The position numbers and the translations under genes were made by a program. This document shows positions 7,822 to 16,592 of a DNA stretch of 64,000 nucleotides, in pieces; within the stretch, counting starts at the first letter, position 1; each line of letters opens with the position of its first letter. The stretch comes from CAYOYK01 sp964408185 (GTDB taxonomy: Bacteria; Bacillota; Clostridia; Christensenellales; Aristaeellaceae), in assembly GCA_964408185.1 (NCBI GenBank), contig CAYOYK010000002.1, positions 1 to 64,000 of the forward strand. The letters run 5' to 3'. The notes below the pieces were generated by a model. It ran no database searches. It saw nothing but the letters and a program-made list of their open reading frames with translations, and was not told the DNA's origin.

Positions 7822-8726
7822 ACGGGCTCCGGCCAGAGCTGCCGCAGGGTTGCGTCGTATACCGCCGCAAGCCGTCCGCGCCCGCTCTCCGCCAGCACCG
7901 CATACAGCGCAAAGCTTTGACGCTGCGCCAGCGAGTAAACGGCGCTTTGCGCGACGGCCTCCTCCACGGTGGCAGCGTGCAGCGTGGCCAGCACGGGCAC
8001 GCCTTGCTGAATCGACTGCTGCACGGCCTGCGCGTCGGCCGCGCCCATCAGCTCGTCCGTTACGAGGCATTCAGGGTTCATGGAGCGCAGCAGCCAGCGC
8101 AGGCCGATCTCCTTGCAGCAGCCGTCCAGCACGTCGGTGTTCGCGCCCACATCCAGCTGCGGCACGCCCTGCGACGACGCGGCCAGCTCGCTCCGCTCGT
8201 CCGCCATGCCTACGCGATAGCCTCCGTCGCTGAGCTGTCGGCACAGATCGCGCAGCATCGTGGTTTTGCCGCTGCCGGGCCGACCGATGATCAGCGTGCT
8301 GCGGATACGGCGGTCCGGGCCGATGACCAGCGGCGCGAGGGGATCCGCCGCGCCGGGCCACTGGCCGGCAATGCGCACGCAAAGGGAGCCGATTTCGCGC
8401 AGCGCCCGCACGCTGACGCCCGCGCAGATCACGCGGCCGCACAGACCCATGCGGTGCCCTCCGCGCAGGGTGACGAATCCCTGCCGGCTCTCCTCGGCGC
8501 GGGCGTACAGCGCGTGCTCGCTGAGGGCCTCGGCGATCTGCGCGACCTGCTCCGCACCGGGCGCAAACGCGCAGGCCACGTCGCCCCGCGCCGTCAGAAA
8601 CACAACGGGATGACCCGCGCGGATGCGCAGCTCGTACACCTCGTTGGGCTCAAAGGCGCGCAATGCCTTGCCGATGGGCGAGGGCAGGCACGCGGTAAAG
8701 AACTGAACGGTTTCGGGCCATGTCAT
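7818..8726 (-). CDS. spoIIIAA: Stage III sporulation protein AA, secretion-type ATPase
   Basis: 302-residue cytoplasmic ATPase related to type II/IV secretion ATPases, thought to energise the SpoIIIA channel. Walker A GRPGSGKTT at residues 148-156. The conserved GVDERSE/ADERSE region is present as MADERSELAASSQG, and the Walker B-like ECLVTDELMG is followed by the ATLHAATVEEA segment. ATG 8726 has GGAGCT upstream. It lies 11 bases after the L,D-transpeptidase gene, so the two look co-transcribed. Confidence 0.96.
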   Translation of the reverse strand: MTWPETVQFFTACLPSPIGKALRAFEPNEVYELRIRAGHPVVFLTARGDVACAFAPGAEQVAQIAEALSEHALYARAEESRQGFVTLRGGHRMGLCGRVICAGVSVRALREIGSLCVRIAGQWPGAADPLAPLVIGPDRRIRSTLIIGRPGSGKTTMLRDLCRQLSDGGYRVGMADERSELAASSQGVPQLDVGANTDVLDGCCKEIGLRWLLRSMNPECLVTDELMGAADAQAVQQSIQQGVPVLATLHAATVEEAVAQSAVYSLAQRQSFALYAVLAESGRGRLAAVYDATLRQLWPEPV

Positions 8727-8737
8727 AGAGCCAGCTC

Positions 8738-9448
8738 CTATTCAAACAAGATCAAACCGATGGCTCGGTACAGCGCCAGATCGGCGTTTTCCCCGGCGGG
8801 CAGGCCCAGCGCCTTGCGCGCGCTTTGCACCGCGCGCTGTGTGCCTATGCCGAAGATGCCGTCCGCCGCGCCGCTGTAGTAGCCCAGCGCGCGCAGGCGC
8901 TCCTGCATCGCGGCGACCTGCCCGCCGCGATCTCCCGCGTTCGGCGGGCGCAGAGCGTTATCCAGCAAGCCGTACGGGCCGCCCTCCAGCACCACCCGCG
9001 CGCCGTTGGGCACGGCGGCGTACAGCGCCTCCGCGTCGGGCACGCTCATCCGGATGCACCCGTGGGACGCGTTGTGACCGATGGAACCCGGCTTGTTGGT
9101 GCCGTGGACGCCATACTGCCCCCATGGCACGTTGAGCCCAAGGAAGCGCGTGCCAAAGCCGCTCAGCTCGCTTGCAAACCGACTGCTTACGCGATAGACG
9201 CCGGTCGGCGTGGGATGCTCCGCCGTGCCGGTGGCAACGGGATAGCTGGCAATCGCCTTCTTGCCCTGATAGAGCGTCAGCCGCTTTTGGTGGATGCTGA
9301 CCAGCACCCACTTGCCATCGGGCGCGCCGGAAGGGTTTGCGGACGCGGCGGATATGGCGCTGCCCGGCGGCTCAAGGCCCGTCAGCGCGCAAAGCACGGC
9401 CAGCGCCAGCCAGAGGGTCGCCGTTGCCAAAACGCCCAACACACGCAC
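8738..9448 (-). CDS. L,D-transpeptidase (YkuD) with C-terminal peptidoglycan-binding domain
   Basis: Cell-wall cross-linking enzyme, 236 residues. N-terminal signal or anchor segment (~1-25). YkuD domain from ~45 (KWVLVSIHQKRLTLYQG) with HGTNKPGSIG and the catalytic SHGCIRM motif; nucleophile Cys131. A C-terminal peptidoglycan_binding_1-like helix bundle follows (AMQERLRALGYYSGAADGIFG). GTG 9448 is chosen because GGGAGGGAGG lies 7 bases upstream; the open frame extends to GTG 9514 without a ribosome binding site. It sits 11 bases before spoIIIAA and shares its promoter region, which suggests a mother-cell role during sporulation (inference). Confidence 0.93.
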   Translation of the reverse strand: MRVLGVLATATLWLALAVLCALTGLEPPGSAISAASANPSGAPDGKWVLVSIHQKRLTLYQGKKAIASYPVATGTAEHPTPTGVYRVSSRFASELSGFGTRFLGLNVPWGQYGVHGTNKPGSIGHNASHGCIRMSVPDAEALYAAVPNGARVVLEGGPYGLLDNALRPPNAGDRGGQVAAMQERLRALGYYSGAADGIFGIGTQRAVQSARKALGLPAGENADLALYRAIGLILFE

Positions 9449-9478
9449 GGCCGTCCCTCCCTCCCGGATGCTTTTTTC

Positions 9479-9508
9479 AAGGTATGTGAGCGCCGCGCCG
9501 CTTATGCC
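9479..9508 (-). promoter_or_regulatory. Candidate SigE-type promoter for ldt-spoIIIA
   Basis: On the minus strand CATACCTT (9479-9486) resembles the SigE -10 CATACAnT. GGCATAA (9502-9508), about 15 bases further upstream, resembles the ATA-containing SigE -35. spoIIIA is SigE-controlled in Bacillus subtilis. No good SigA promoter was seen for this direction. The assignment rests on pattern matching by eye. Confidence 0.5.
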
Positions 9509-9531
9509 AGTCACAATTCAGTCTGCGGCTG

Positions 9532-9560
9532 TTGCTTTTTGATTCAAAATCCGATATGAT
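9532..9560 (+). promoter_or_regulatory. SigA-like promoter of lepA
   Basis: TTGCTT (9532-9537), 17 bases, TATGAT (9555-9560), about 30 bases before the lepA ribosome binding site. Confidence 0.6.
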
Positions 9561-9596
9561 ACACTTGCTGTGAATCTGTATTTTGGAGGGATCGGC

Positions 9597-11405
9597 TTGG
9601 CTGACAGCCGCTTAGAGCATATCCGCAACTTTTGCATCATCGCGCATATCGATCATGGCAAATCCTCGCTGGCGGACCGCCTGCTGGAGATGACCGGCGT
9701 GTTTGAGCAGCGCGAGATGGTTGAGCAAATTCTGGACTCGATGGAGCTGGAGCGCGAGCGTGGCATTACCATCAAGAGCAAGGCTGTGCGGATGAAATAT
9801 ACCGCGCGGGACGGTCAGGTCTACACGCTGAACCTCATCGATACGCCGGGCCATGTGGACTTTAGCTACGAGGTCAGCCGCGCGCTGGCCGCCTGCGAGG
9901 GCGCGCTGCTGGTGGTGGACGCCACGCAGGGCGTGGAGGCCCAAACGCTGGCGAACGTCTATATGGCGCTCGATCACAACCTGGAGACCATCCCGGTTAT
10001 CAATAAGATCGATCTTCCCAGCGCCCGCCCGGAGGAGGTTCGCGCCGAAATCGAGGATATCATCGGGCTGGACGCGAGCAACGCGCCGTGCATCTCCGCC
10101 AAAACGGGCCTCAACTGCGATCAGGTGCTGGAGGCGGTGATCAAGTACGTTCCCGCGCCCAAGGGCGATGAAAACGCGCCCCTGCAAGCGCTGATTTTTG
10201 ACGCCTTCTACGATAACTACCGCGGGGCGATTTGCTTTGTGCGCGTGATGCAGGGCCGCGTGAAGGCCGGGATGCGCATGCGCCTGATGCAGAGCGGCAG
10301 TGAGTTTGATATCGTGGAGGTCGGTACCTTCCATCCCGGCTACCAGCCCTGCGAAGAGCTGCTGCCCGGCGACGTGGGGTACATCGTCGCGTCCATCAAG
10401 GATGTGGCTGATACCCGCGTCGGCGATACCGTTACCGATGCCGCCAACCCCGCCGCCGAGCCTCTGCCCGGCTACCGCAAGGCCACGCCGATGGTGTTTT
10501 GCGGCATCTATCCGGCGGACGGCGCGGACTACCCCAGCCTGCGGGACGCGCTGGAAAAGCTGCGCATGAACGACGCGTCCCTGTCCTTCGAGCCGGAAAC
10601 CTCCGCCGCGCTGGGCTACGGCTTCCGCTGCGGCTTCCTTGGCCTGCTGCATATGGAGATCATCCAGCAGCGCCTTGAGCGCGAGTTTGACCTCGACTTG
10701 GTCACCACAGCGCCCAGCGTCATCTACCATGTAACCAAAACGGACGGCACGGAGGTCAGCATCGACAATCCCACCAACCTGCCGCCCGTCGCGGAGATCG
10801 CAAAAATGGAGGAGCCCTACGTCACCGCCAGTATTTACACCCCGCAGGAGTACGTGGGCACGCTGATGGAGGTGTGCAAGGACAAGCGGGGCGTGTTTCT
10901 GGATATGCAGTACGAGGGCTCCCGCGTCAAGCTGACCTATGAGATTCCGCTGAACGAGATCATCTTTGAGTTTTTCGATCAGGTCAAGAGCCGCAGCCGC
11001 GGCTATGCCAGCTTCGATTATGAGATCAAGGGCTATCAGGAAAGCGACTTGGTCAAGCTGGACATCCTGCTCAACGGCGAGATCTGCGACGCGTTCTCCA
11101 TCATCGTCCATCGGGAAAAGGCATACGGGCGCGGACGCAGCATCGCAGAAAAGCTGCGGGATGTCATTCCGCGCCAGCTCTTTGAGATTCCCGTTCAGGC
11201 GGCCATCGGCGGCAAGGTCATCGCGCGGGAGACCGTCAAGGCCATGCGAAAGGACGTGCTGGCTAAGTGCTACGGCGGCGATATCACCCGCAAGAAAAAG
11301 CTGCTTGAAAAGCAAAAAGAGGGCAAAAAGCGCATGCGGCAGTTTGGCACCGTGGAGGTGCCCAGCGAGGCCTTCCTTGCCGTGCTGAAGATGGACGACC
11401 AGTAG
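9597..11405 (+). CDS. lepA: Elongation factor 4 (LepA), ribosome-associated GTPase
   Basis: 602 residues, the normal LepA length. G1 AHIDHGKSS, switch RGITIKS, G3 DTPGHVDF and G4 NKID are all intact. The LepA-specific C-terminus with YGGDITRKKKLLEKQKEGKKRM is present. TTG 9597 (then ADSRLEHIRNFCII) is chosen because GGAGGG lies 6 bases upstream; GTG 9570 has no ribosome binding site. Stands alone, divergent from ldt-spoIIIA. In many Firmicutes lepA neighbours hemW-hrcA; here the spoIIIA operon lies between them. Confidence 0.97.
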   Translation: MADSRLEHIRNFCIIAHIDHGKSSLADRLLEMTGVFEQREMVEQILDSMELERERGITIKSKAVRMKYTARDGQVYTLNLIDTPGHVDFSYEVSRALAACEGALLVVDATQGVEAQTLANVYMALDHNLETIPVINKIDLPSARPEEVRAEIEDIIGLDASNAPCISAKTGLNCDQVLEAVIKYVPAPKGDENAPLQALIFDAFYDNYRGAICFVRVMQGRVKAGMRMRLMQSGSEFDIVEVGTFHPGYQPCEELLPGDVGYIVASIKDVADTRVGDTVTDAANPAAEPLPGYRKATPMVFCGIYPADGADYPSLRDALEKLRMNDASLSFEPETSAALGYGFRCGFLGLLHMEIIQQRLEREFDLDLVTTAPSVIYHVTKTDGTEVSIDNPTNLPPVAEIAKMEEPYVTASIYTPQEYVGTLMEVCKDKRGVFLDMQYEGSRVKLTYEIPLNEIIFEFFDQVKSRSRGYASFDYEIKGYQESDLVKLDILLNGEICDAFSIIVHREKAYGRGRSIAEKLRDVIPRQLFEIPVQAAIGGKVIARETVKAMRKDVLAKCYGGDITRKKKLLEKQKEGKKRMRQFGTVEVPSEAFLAVLKMDDQ

Positions 11406-11445
11406 CGAGCGTATCGCGCCGCATCGGGCGGGCCCTGCATGAACG

Positions 11446-11461
11446 GCCTGCGTCGGCAGGC
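11446..11461 (+). terminator. Small hairpin after lepA, weak terminator candidate
   Basis: GCCTGC-GTCG-GCAGGC forms a 6-bp GC stem with a tetraloop 40 bases past the lepA stop. No T-run follows, so termination is uncertain. Nothing else was seen in the 11406-11528 gap. Confidence 0.35.
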
Positions 11462-11528
11462 GCTTCAAGTCAATCAAAACCGCATAGTGGCAACGATGCG
11501 CATTCGGCCGCAGCCAAGTATTCTTTGC

Positions 11529-11557
11529 TTGACATGCGGCTGATTTGCGTTTATGAT
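11529..11557 (+). promoter_or_regulatory. Strong SigA promoter of the mannan-oligosaccharide operon
   Basis: TTGACA (11529-11534), 17 bases, TATGAT (11552-11557). The operator-like palindromes at 11567-11583 overlap the expected start of transcription, the usual place for a LacI-type repressor site. Confidence 0.85.
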
Positions 11558-11566
11558 ATTGCTGTA

Positions 11567-11583
11567 AACTAACGTTAGCTAAC
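11567..11583. promoter_or_regulatory. Putative LacI-family operator, site 1
   Basis: The stretch contains the perfect palindrome CTAACGTTAG overlapping TTAGCTAA, about 10-25 bases downstream of the -10. The 10-mer CGTTAGCTAA (11573-11582) occurs again at 15480-15489, at the end of the regulator gene and before the GH130 pair. The regulator at 14478 is the likely ligand (inference). Confidence 0.6.
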
Positions 11584-11607
11584 AGATGGATGACGGAGGA
11601 TGCAAGG

Positions 11608-12765
11608 ATGATGAACGAGGCCATGCGCGCTCACCTGACGCAGGGGATCCTGCCCTTCTGGCAAGGCCTGCGCGATACAAAGCACGGTGGTTATTACGGG
11701 CTGGTGGACCAGCGCCTGCGCACGCACAGGATGGCTCCGAAGGGCTGCATCCTCAACAGCCGCATCCTTTGGTTCTTTTCCAGCGCCGCCTTGGCGCTGG
11801 GGGAGGATTCGCTGGTTCCCTATGCCAAGCATGCGTTTGACTTTCTTTCAAGCTTTATCGACGCGCAGAACGGCGGCCTCTTTTGGGCGGATAACTATCG
11901 CGGCAAGCCGATGGATCTCACCAAGCATACCTACAATCAAGCGTTTGGGATTTACGCGCTGTCCGCCTACTATCGCCTGACCAAGGACGAGAGCGCCCTG
12001 TCGCTGGCAATGTCGATCTATGGACTGATCGAAAGCCGCATGCGCGACGAGCTGGGCTATTTGGAGGCCTTTGACAGCAGCTTCCGTCCCGTGAGCAACG
12101 AGAAGCTGTCGGAGAACGACGTAATGGCGCTCAAAACCATGAACACGCTGCTGCATGTGCTGGAGGCATACACGGGTCTGTACGCCGTTACGCAGGACGA
12201 GCGTGTGGGGCAGAGCCTGCGCGGCGCGCTGGACATGGTGGACGCGCGCCTTTATTCCGCGGAGAAGCGCCGCTTGGAGGTGTTCTTTGACCGGGAGTGG
12301 AACCCGCTGCTGGACATGCAGTCCTTCGGCCACGATATCGAGGCCTCTTGGCTGATCGACGAAGCCGCCAAGCAGGTTTGCACGCCGGAGGAGCAAGCCG
12401 TCTGGGCGGATAAAACCCTCGCGCTGGCCCGCGCCGTGCTAGAACGCGCCTATACGCCGGACGGCTTGCTTAACGAGAGCGTGGACGGCCGGATTGATCG
12501 CACGCGTGTTTGGTGGGTGCAGGCCGAGGCCGTGGTCGGCTTTGCCAACGCGTATCAAAAGTCCGGCGAGCCGGCGTTCTTGGACGCCGCCCAAGGCGTA
12601 TGGCAGTATATCCAGCGCGCAATGGTGGATCCGCGCCCCGGCTCCGAGTGGTTCTGGTCGCGCGAGAGCGACGGCAGCGTAACCCCGAAGCCTATCGTGG
12701 AGCCGTGGAAATGCCCGTATCACAACGGCCGCATGTGCATGGAGCTTATGCGCCGCGGATTGTAA
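11608..12765 (+). CDS. Cellobiose/mannobiose 2-epimerase (AGE family)
   Basis: Interconverts the reducing-end glucose and mannose of beta-1,4 disaccharides, here probably mannobiose to mannosylglucose. About 385 residues, an (alpha/alpha)6 barrel of the N-acylglucosamine 2-epimerase family. Family motifs: HTYNQAFGIYALS, SFGHDIEASWL with the conserved His, RVWWVQAEAVVGF, and the C-terminal WKCPYHNGRMCMEL typical of cellobiose 2-epimerases. ATG 11608 is chosen because GGAGGA lies 7 bases upstream; ATG 11590 overlaps that site. First gene of an operon with two GH130 phosphorylases, which fixes the substrate class. Confidence 0.9.
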   Translation: MMNEAMRAHLTQGILPFWQGLRDTKHGGYYGLVDQRLRTHRMAPKGCILNSRILWFFSSAALALGEDSLVPYAKHAFDFLSSFIDAQNGGLFWADNYRGKPMDLTKHTYNQAFGIYALSAYYRLTKDESALSLAMSIYGLIESRMRDELGYLEAFDSSFRPVSNEKLSENDVMALKTMNTLLHVLEAYTGLYAVTQDERVGQSLRGALDMVDARLYSAEKRRLEVFFDREWNPLLDMQSFGHDIEASWLIDEAAKQVCTPEEQAVWADKTLALARAVLERAYTPDGLLNESVDGRIDRTRVWWVQAEAVVGFANAYQKSGEPAFLDAAQGVWQYIQRAMVDPRPGSEWFWSRESDGSVTPKPIVEPWKCPYHNGRMCMELMRRGL

Positions 12766-12788
12766 GCTAACATAACGGAGGCGATCAC

Positions 12789-14456
12789 ATGAACGCAATG
12801 GAAAGAGCCCGTCAATGGGCCGAGGATCCCCGCTTTGACCCCGAAACCCGCGCCGAGGCCCGCGCTGTTATGACCGACGAGGAGCGGCTGACCCGCTGCT
12901 TTGGGCGCGAGCTCGCCTTTGGCACGGGCGGTCTGCGCGGCGTGTTGGGCGTGGGCACCGACCGAATGAACGATTATACCGTCGCACGGGCCAGCGAGGG
13001 CCTTGCACGGTATCTGCTGGAGAACCACGGCACGCGGGTGGCCCTCAGCTACGATTCGCGCCTGTGCTCGCGGCGGTTTGCCGGCGTCGCCGCCGGGGTG
13101 CTGACACTGCACGGCCTCGCGTGCTGCCTGTACGACCGCCTCATGCCAACGCCGATGCTCAGCTTTGCGGTGCGCGCGCTGCATTGCGACGCGGGCGTGA
13201 TGATTACCGCCAGTCACAACCCCGCGCAATACAACGGCTACAAGGTATATGGCGCGGACGGCTGCCAGATCACCGAGGAGGCCGCGGCGGCGATCACCGC
13301 CCAGATCGACGCGGCCGACTATCCCTCCCTGCGCTGGCTGGACGAGCCGACCGCGCGCGCGAAGGGCCTCCTGCGCGATATCCCTGCGTCGGTATACGAC
13401 GATTTTATGGATAGAACCATGGCTTGCCGCTGCTTTGCGTCCCACGCGCCCCTGCGCGTGTGCTACACGCCGCTCAACGGCACGGGGCGGGAGCCTGTGC
13501 TGGACGCTTTTTCTCGTATGCCGGGGCTGACGGTCGTTCCCGTGGAGGCGCAAATGCTGCCCGACGGCCATTTTCCCACCTGCCCCAAGCCAAACCCGGA
13601 GATCCGCGAGACCCTCGCGCTGGCCATCGAGACCGCCACGAGGGAGAACGCCGCGCTTGTGGTTGCTACCGACCCGGATTGCGATCGGCTGGGCGTGGCG
13701 GTGCACGATTCAAACAGCGAGTTCACGGTTCTCACGGGCAACGAGGTCGGGCTGCTGCTGCTGGAGCATATCCTGCGGCGCAGGCAAGCCGACGGCACGA
13801 TGCCCGCGCGCGCCCTTGTGGTAAAAACCATCGTCACCAGCGATTTGGCCTTCGCCATTGCAAAGCGCTACGGCGCGGAGGTGCGCGAGGTGCTTACGGG
13901 CTTTAAGTACATTGGCGAGGAGATCGGTCGGCTGGAGGCGGCGGGCGAGGAGGAGCGCTATGTGTTCGGCTTCGAGGAAAGCTGCGGGTATCTGGCGGGC
14001 ACGCACGTCCGCGATAAGGACGGCGTGATGGCTGCCACGCTGGTTTGCGCGCTGGCGCAGTCGCTGGCGGAGCGGGGCGAAACCCTGCTGGACGCGCTGA
14101 GGGAGCTGTACGCGACCTATGGCTGCATGCAAAACCGCCTGCTCAACTTCGATTTGGACGGGGCCGATCCCATGGCCGTGATGCAGACGGTGATGTCGGG
14201 GCTGCGCGCCACGCCGATTACGCTGCTGGCCGACCGCCCCGTAACCGAGACGCGCGATTATCTGGCGGGTGTGGACGGCTTGCCCAAGAGCGACGTGCTG
14301 GCCTACCTCGGAGACAATGTCAAGGCGATTGTGCGGCCGTCCGGCACAGAGCCCAAGGTGAAGGTTTACCTGTGCGCCAACGCCGCCGACCGTTTAGCGG
14401 CCAATCGCCTGCTGGACGATATGACCGCACAGGTTTCGGCCCGTATTCGCCCCTGA
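12789..14456 (+). CDS. Phosphomannomutase/phosphoglucomutase
   Basis: Alpha-D-phosphohexomutase, 555 residues, the long form. Domain signatures in order: phosphoserine loop TASHNP (Ser142 is the phosphate carrier), metal loop ATDPDCDR, sugar-binding FGFEESCGY, and phosphate-binding VRPSGTEPK. GGAGG lies 7 bases before ATG 12789. In this operon it should turn mannose-1-phosphate, released by the GH130 enzymes, into mannose-6-phosphate. Whether it prefers mannose or glucose phosphates cannot be read from sequence. Confidence 0.93.
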   Translation: MNAMERARQWAEDPRFDPETRAEARAVMTDEERLTRCFGRELAFGTGGLRGVLGVGTDRMNDYTVARASEGLARYLLENHGTRVALSYDSRLCSRRFAGVAAGVLTLHGLACCLYDRLMPTPMLSFAVRALHCDAGVMITASHNPAQYNGYKVYGADGCQITEEAAAAITAQIDAADYPSLRWLDEPTARAKGLLRDIPASVYDDFMDRTMACRCFASHAPLRVCYTPLNGTGREPVLDAFSRMPGLTVVPVEAQMLPDGHFPTCPKPNPEIRETLALAIETATRENAALVVATDPDCDRLGVAVHDSNSEFTVLTGNEVGLLLLEHILRRRQADGTMPARALVVKTIVTSDLAFAIAKRYGAEVREVLTGFKYIGEEIGRLEAAGEEERYVFGFEESCGYLAGTHVRDKDGVMAATLVCALAQSLAERGETLLDALRELYATYGCMQNRLLNFDLDGADPMAVMQTVMSGLRATPITLLADRPVTETRDYLAGVDGLPKSDVLAYLGDNVKAIVRPSGTEPKVKVYLCANAADRLAANRLLDDMTAQVSARIRP

Positions 14457-14477
14457 AAACCGGACGGAGGTTCTTCC

Positions 14478-15485
14478 TTGAAAAGCAAGCAAAGCGTCAC
14501 CATGCGGGATGTTGGCCGCGAGCTGGGCGTGAGCGCCGTAACGGTATCCAAGGCCCTCGCCGGCAAGGAGGGCGTGGGCGAGGCGCTGCGCGCCCGCATT
14601 GTTGCCAAGGCCGCCGCGTTGGGCTATCAGCTTCCCGCCAAACAGAAGGCCAGCCAGCCGACCCACGACGTGGGCGTGCTGATCCCGGACCGTTTTCTAA
14701 GCGAGAACAGCTTTTATGCTCAGCTCTACAAGCTGCTGGTCAAACGGCTCGCGGCGGCGGGCTGCTATGGCATCCTCGAAATCCTGTCCGAGGCGGACGA
14801 GGCGGACGGCCGCCTGCCCGCGATGGTGCGCAACGGCCGCGTGGACGCGCTTATCCTGCTGGGACAAATGAGCCGCGATTACCTCCGCGCCGTAAACGAG
14901 GTAACGCTTCCGGTGCTGTTCTTGGATTTTTATGACGAGCAAAGCGAGCAGGACGCGGTGGTGACCGATAACCTCTACGGCGCGTATCGCCTGACCAGCC
15001 GCCTGATTCGGCTGGGGCATACGGATATTGGCTTTGTGGGGGAGTGGCGCGCCACCAGCAGCATTATGGATCGTTATCTTGGGTACTACAAGGCCATGCT
15101 CTCGCACGAGTTGCCCATCCGGCCCGAATGCGTCGTGCAGGACCGCGACCCGCATGGCAGGGATATCCCGCTGTCGCTGCCGGAGCGCCTGCCCACCGCC
15201 TTTGTGTGCAACTGCGACGAGTGCGCCCTGCGCCTGATGCGCACGCTGCAGGGCATGGGCTTGCGCGTGCCGGAGGATGTATCCGTGGTTGGCTTTGACG
15301 ATTATGTCATCGCCAAAAGCAGCACGCCCGCGCTATCCACATTCCGCGTCGATCAGGACAGCATGGCCAAGGCCGCCGTGGAGATGATCGTCGCGCGGCT
15401 GCGTGGCGCGCCGAAGCAAAACGGTCGCACGGTGATCGGCGGCGCGCCCGTATATCGGAATTCCGAGCAGGCGCCAATGCGTTAG
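14478..15485 (+). CDS. LacI-family transcriptional regulator
   Basis: 335 residues. N-terminal helix-turn-helix with hinge (VTMRDVGRELGVSAVTVSKALAGKEGVGEALRARI, residues ~7-42), then a periplasmic-binding-protein-like effector domain. It ends with the family region EDVSVVGFDDYVIAKSSTPALSTFRVDQDSMAKAAVEMI. TTG 14478 has GGAGG 7 bases upstream. It lies inside the operon it presumably controls; its stop codon is embedded in the second copy of the CGTTAGCTAA word. The effector is probably a mannan-derived sugar or phosphate (inference). Confidence 0.93.
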   Translation: MKSKQSVTMRDVGRELGVSAVTVSKALAGKEGVGEALRARIVAKAAALGYQLPAKQKASQPTHDVGVLIPDRFLSENSFYAQLYKLLVKRLAAAGCYGILEILSEADEADGRLPAMVRNGRVDALILLGQMSRDYLRAVNEVTLPVLFLDFYDEQSEQDAVVTDNLYGAYRLTSRLIRLGHTDIGFVGEWRATSSIMDRYLGYYKAMLSHELPIRPECVVQDRDPHGRDIPLSLPERLPTAFVCNCDECALRLMRTLQGMGLRVPEDVSVVGFDDYVIAKSSTPALSTFRVDQDSMAKAAVEMIVARLRGAPKQNGRTVIGGAPVYRNSEQAPMR

Positions 15486-15504
15486 CTAATTGTTGCCTAA
15501 CAAG
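15480..15504. promoter_or_regulatory. Putative LacI-family operator, site 2
   Basis: CGTTAGCTAA (15480-15489, including the regulator stop TAG) is followed by the inverted repeat TTGTT-GCCT-AACAA. The 10-mer is identical to site 1. No convincing promoter was seen before the GH130 genes, so this may be an auxiliary operator within the operon. Confidence 0.5.
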
Positions 15505-15549
15505 TGAAAGTGCAAGTTCAACCCCATTAAAAATACGGAGAAAAAAACA

Positions 15550-16578
15550 ATGTCCAAGGTTCAAATTCTGACCGGCGGTAGCTTGCCCAATATTCCATGG
15601 CAGGAACGGCCCCAAAACGACCCGCACGACGCGCCCGTATGGCGCTACTCCGGCAATCCCGTAATCGGTCGCAACCCGGTAAAGGGCGTGGCCCGCATCT
15701 TCAACAGCGCCGTTGCCCCGTGGAAGGGTGGCTACGTGGCCGTGCTGCGCGGGGAGCAGGTCAACGGCATGCCGCATATCTATCTGGGGCACAGCGACGA
15801 TTGCGTTCACTGGCGCGTCGACAGCGAAAAGATCCACTTTGTCAACGAGAAGGGCGAGCCCTTCATGCCGCTGTATGCCTACGATCCGCGCCTCGTGCTG
15901 GTCGAGGACACCTACTATATTATGTGGTGCACCGATTTTTTTGGCGCGTCGATCGGCATGGCCAAGACAAAGGATTTCAAAACCTTTACGAGGCTGGAGA
16001 ATCCCTTTATTCCGTTCAACCGCAACGCGGTGCTTTTTCCGCGCAGGATCGACGGCAAGTTCAAGCTGCTCAGCCGCTTCAGCGACAGCGGCCACACGCC
16101 CTTCGGCGATATCTTTTTGTCCGAGAGCCCGGATATGACCTACTGGGGCTGCCATCGCCATGTGATGGGGCGCGGCTCCAACTGGTGGGAAAGCGTCAAA
16201 ATCGGCGGCGGCGCGGCCCCCATTGAGACCAGCGAGGGCTGGCTGCTGTTCTACCACGGCGTGAGCAGCACCTGTAACGGCTTTGTGTATTCGTTCGGCG
16301 GAGCCATTCTGGATATCGACGAGCCCAGCCGCGTGCTCTACCGCTGCAAGAACTATCTGCTTACGCCGGAGGAGCCCTATGAGGAGATCGGCTTTGTGCC
16401 CAACGTGGTGTTCCCCTGCGCCACCCTTCAGGACGCCGATACCGGCCGCATCGCCATCTATTACGGCGCGGCGGATACCAACGTCGGCCTCGCGTTCACG
16501 CAAGTGGACGAGGTGATTGATTACATCAAGCAAAACTCCGAGGTCAGCGCGGCCGATACCGAGCTGGGCCTGCGCTGA
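15550..16578 (+). CDS. GH130 glycoside phosphorylase, probably beta-1,4-mannooligosaccharide phosphorylase
   Basis: 342-residue five-bladed beta-propeller enzyme of GH130. Inverting phosphorolysis of beta-1,4-mannosyl linkages gives alpha-mannose-1-phosphate. Propeller motifs include GNPVIGRNPVKGVARIFNSAV, YAYDPRLVLVEDTYYIMWCTDF with the candidate catalytic Asp112, and the C-terminal IAIYYGAADTNVGLAF. Length and text fit the GH130_2-type mannooligosaccharide phosphorylases rather than mannosylglucose phosphorylases. GGAG lies 9 bases before ATG 15550. No signal peptide, so it acts on imported oligosaccharides. Confidence 0.88.
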   Translation: MSKVQILTGGSLPNIPWQERPQNDPHDAPVWRYSGNPVIGRNPVKGVARIFNSAVAPWKGGYVAVLRGEQVNGMPHIYLGHSDDCVHWRVDSEKIHFVNEKGEPFMPLYAYDPRLVLVEDTYYIMWCTDFFGASIGMAKTKDFKTFTRLENPFIPFNRNAVLFPRRIDGKFKLLSRFSDSGHTPFGDIFLSESPDMTYWGCHRHVMGRGSNWWESVKIGGGAAPIETSEGWLLFYHGVSSTCNGFVYSFGGAILDIDEPSRVLYRCKNYLLTPEEPYEEIGFVPNVVFPCATLQDADTGRIAIYYGAADTNVGLAFTQVDEVIDYIKQNSEVSAADTELGLR

Positions 16579-16592
16579 AGGGAGGGACGCCC

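Noticed and set aside
9612..11624. 670-codon reverse frame opposite lepA
   Set aside because: lepA is certain on the plus strand; the antisense frame has no family similarity and no ribosome binding site.
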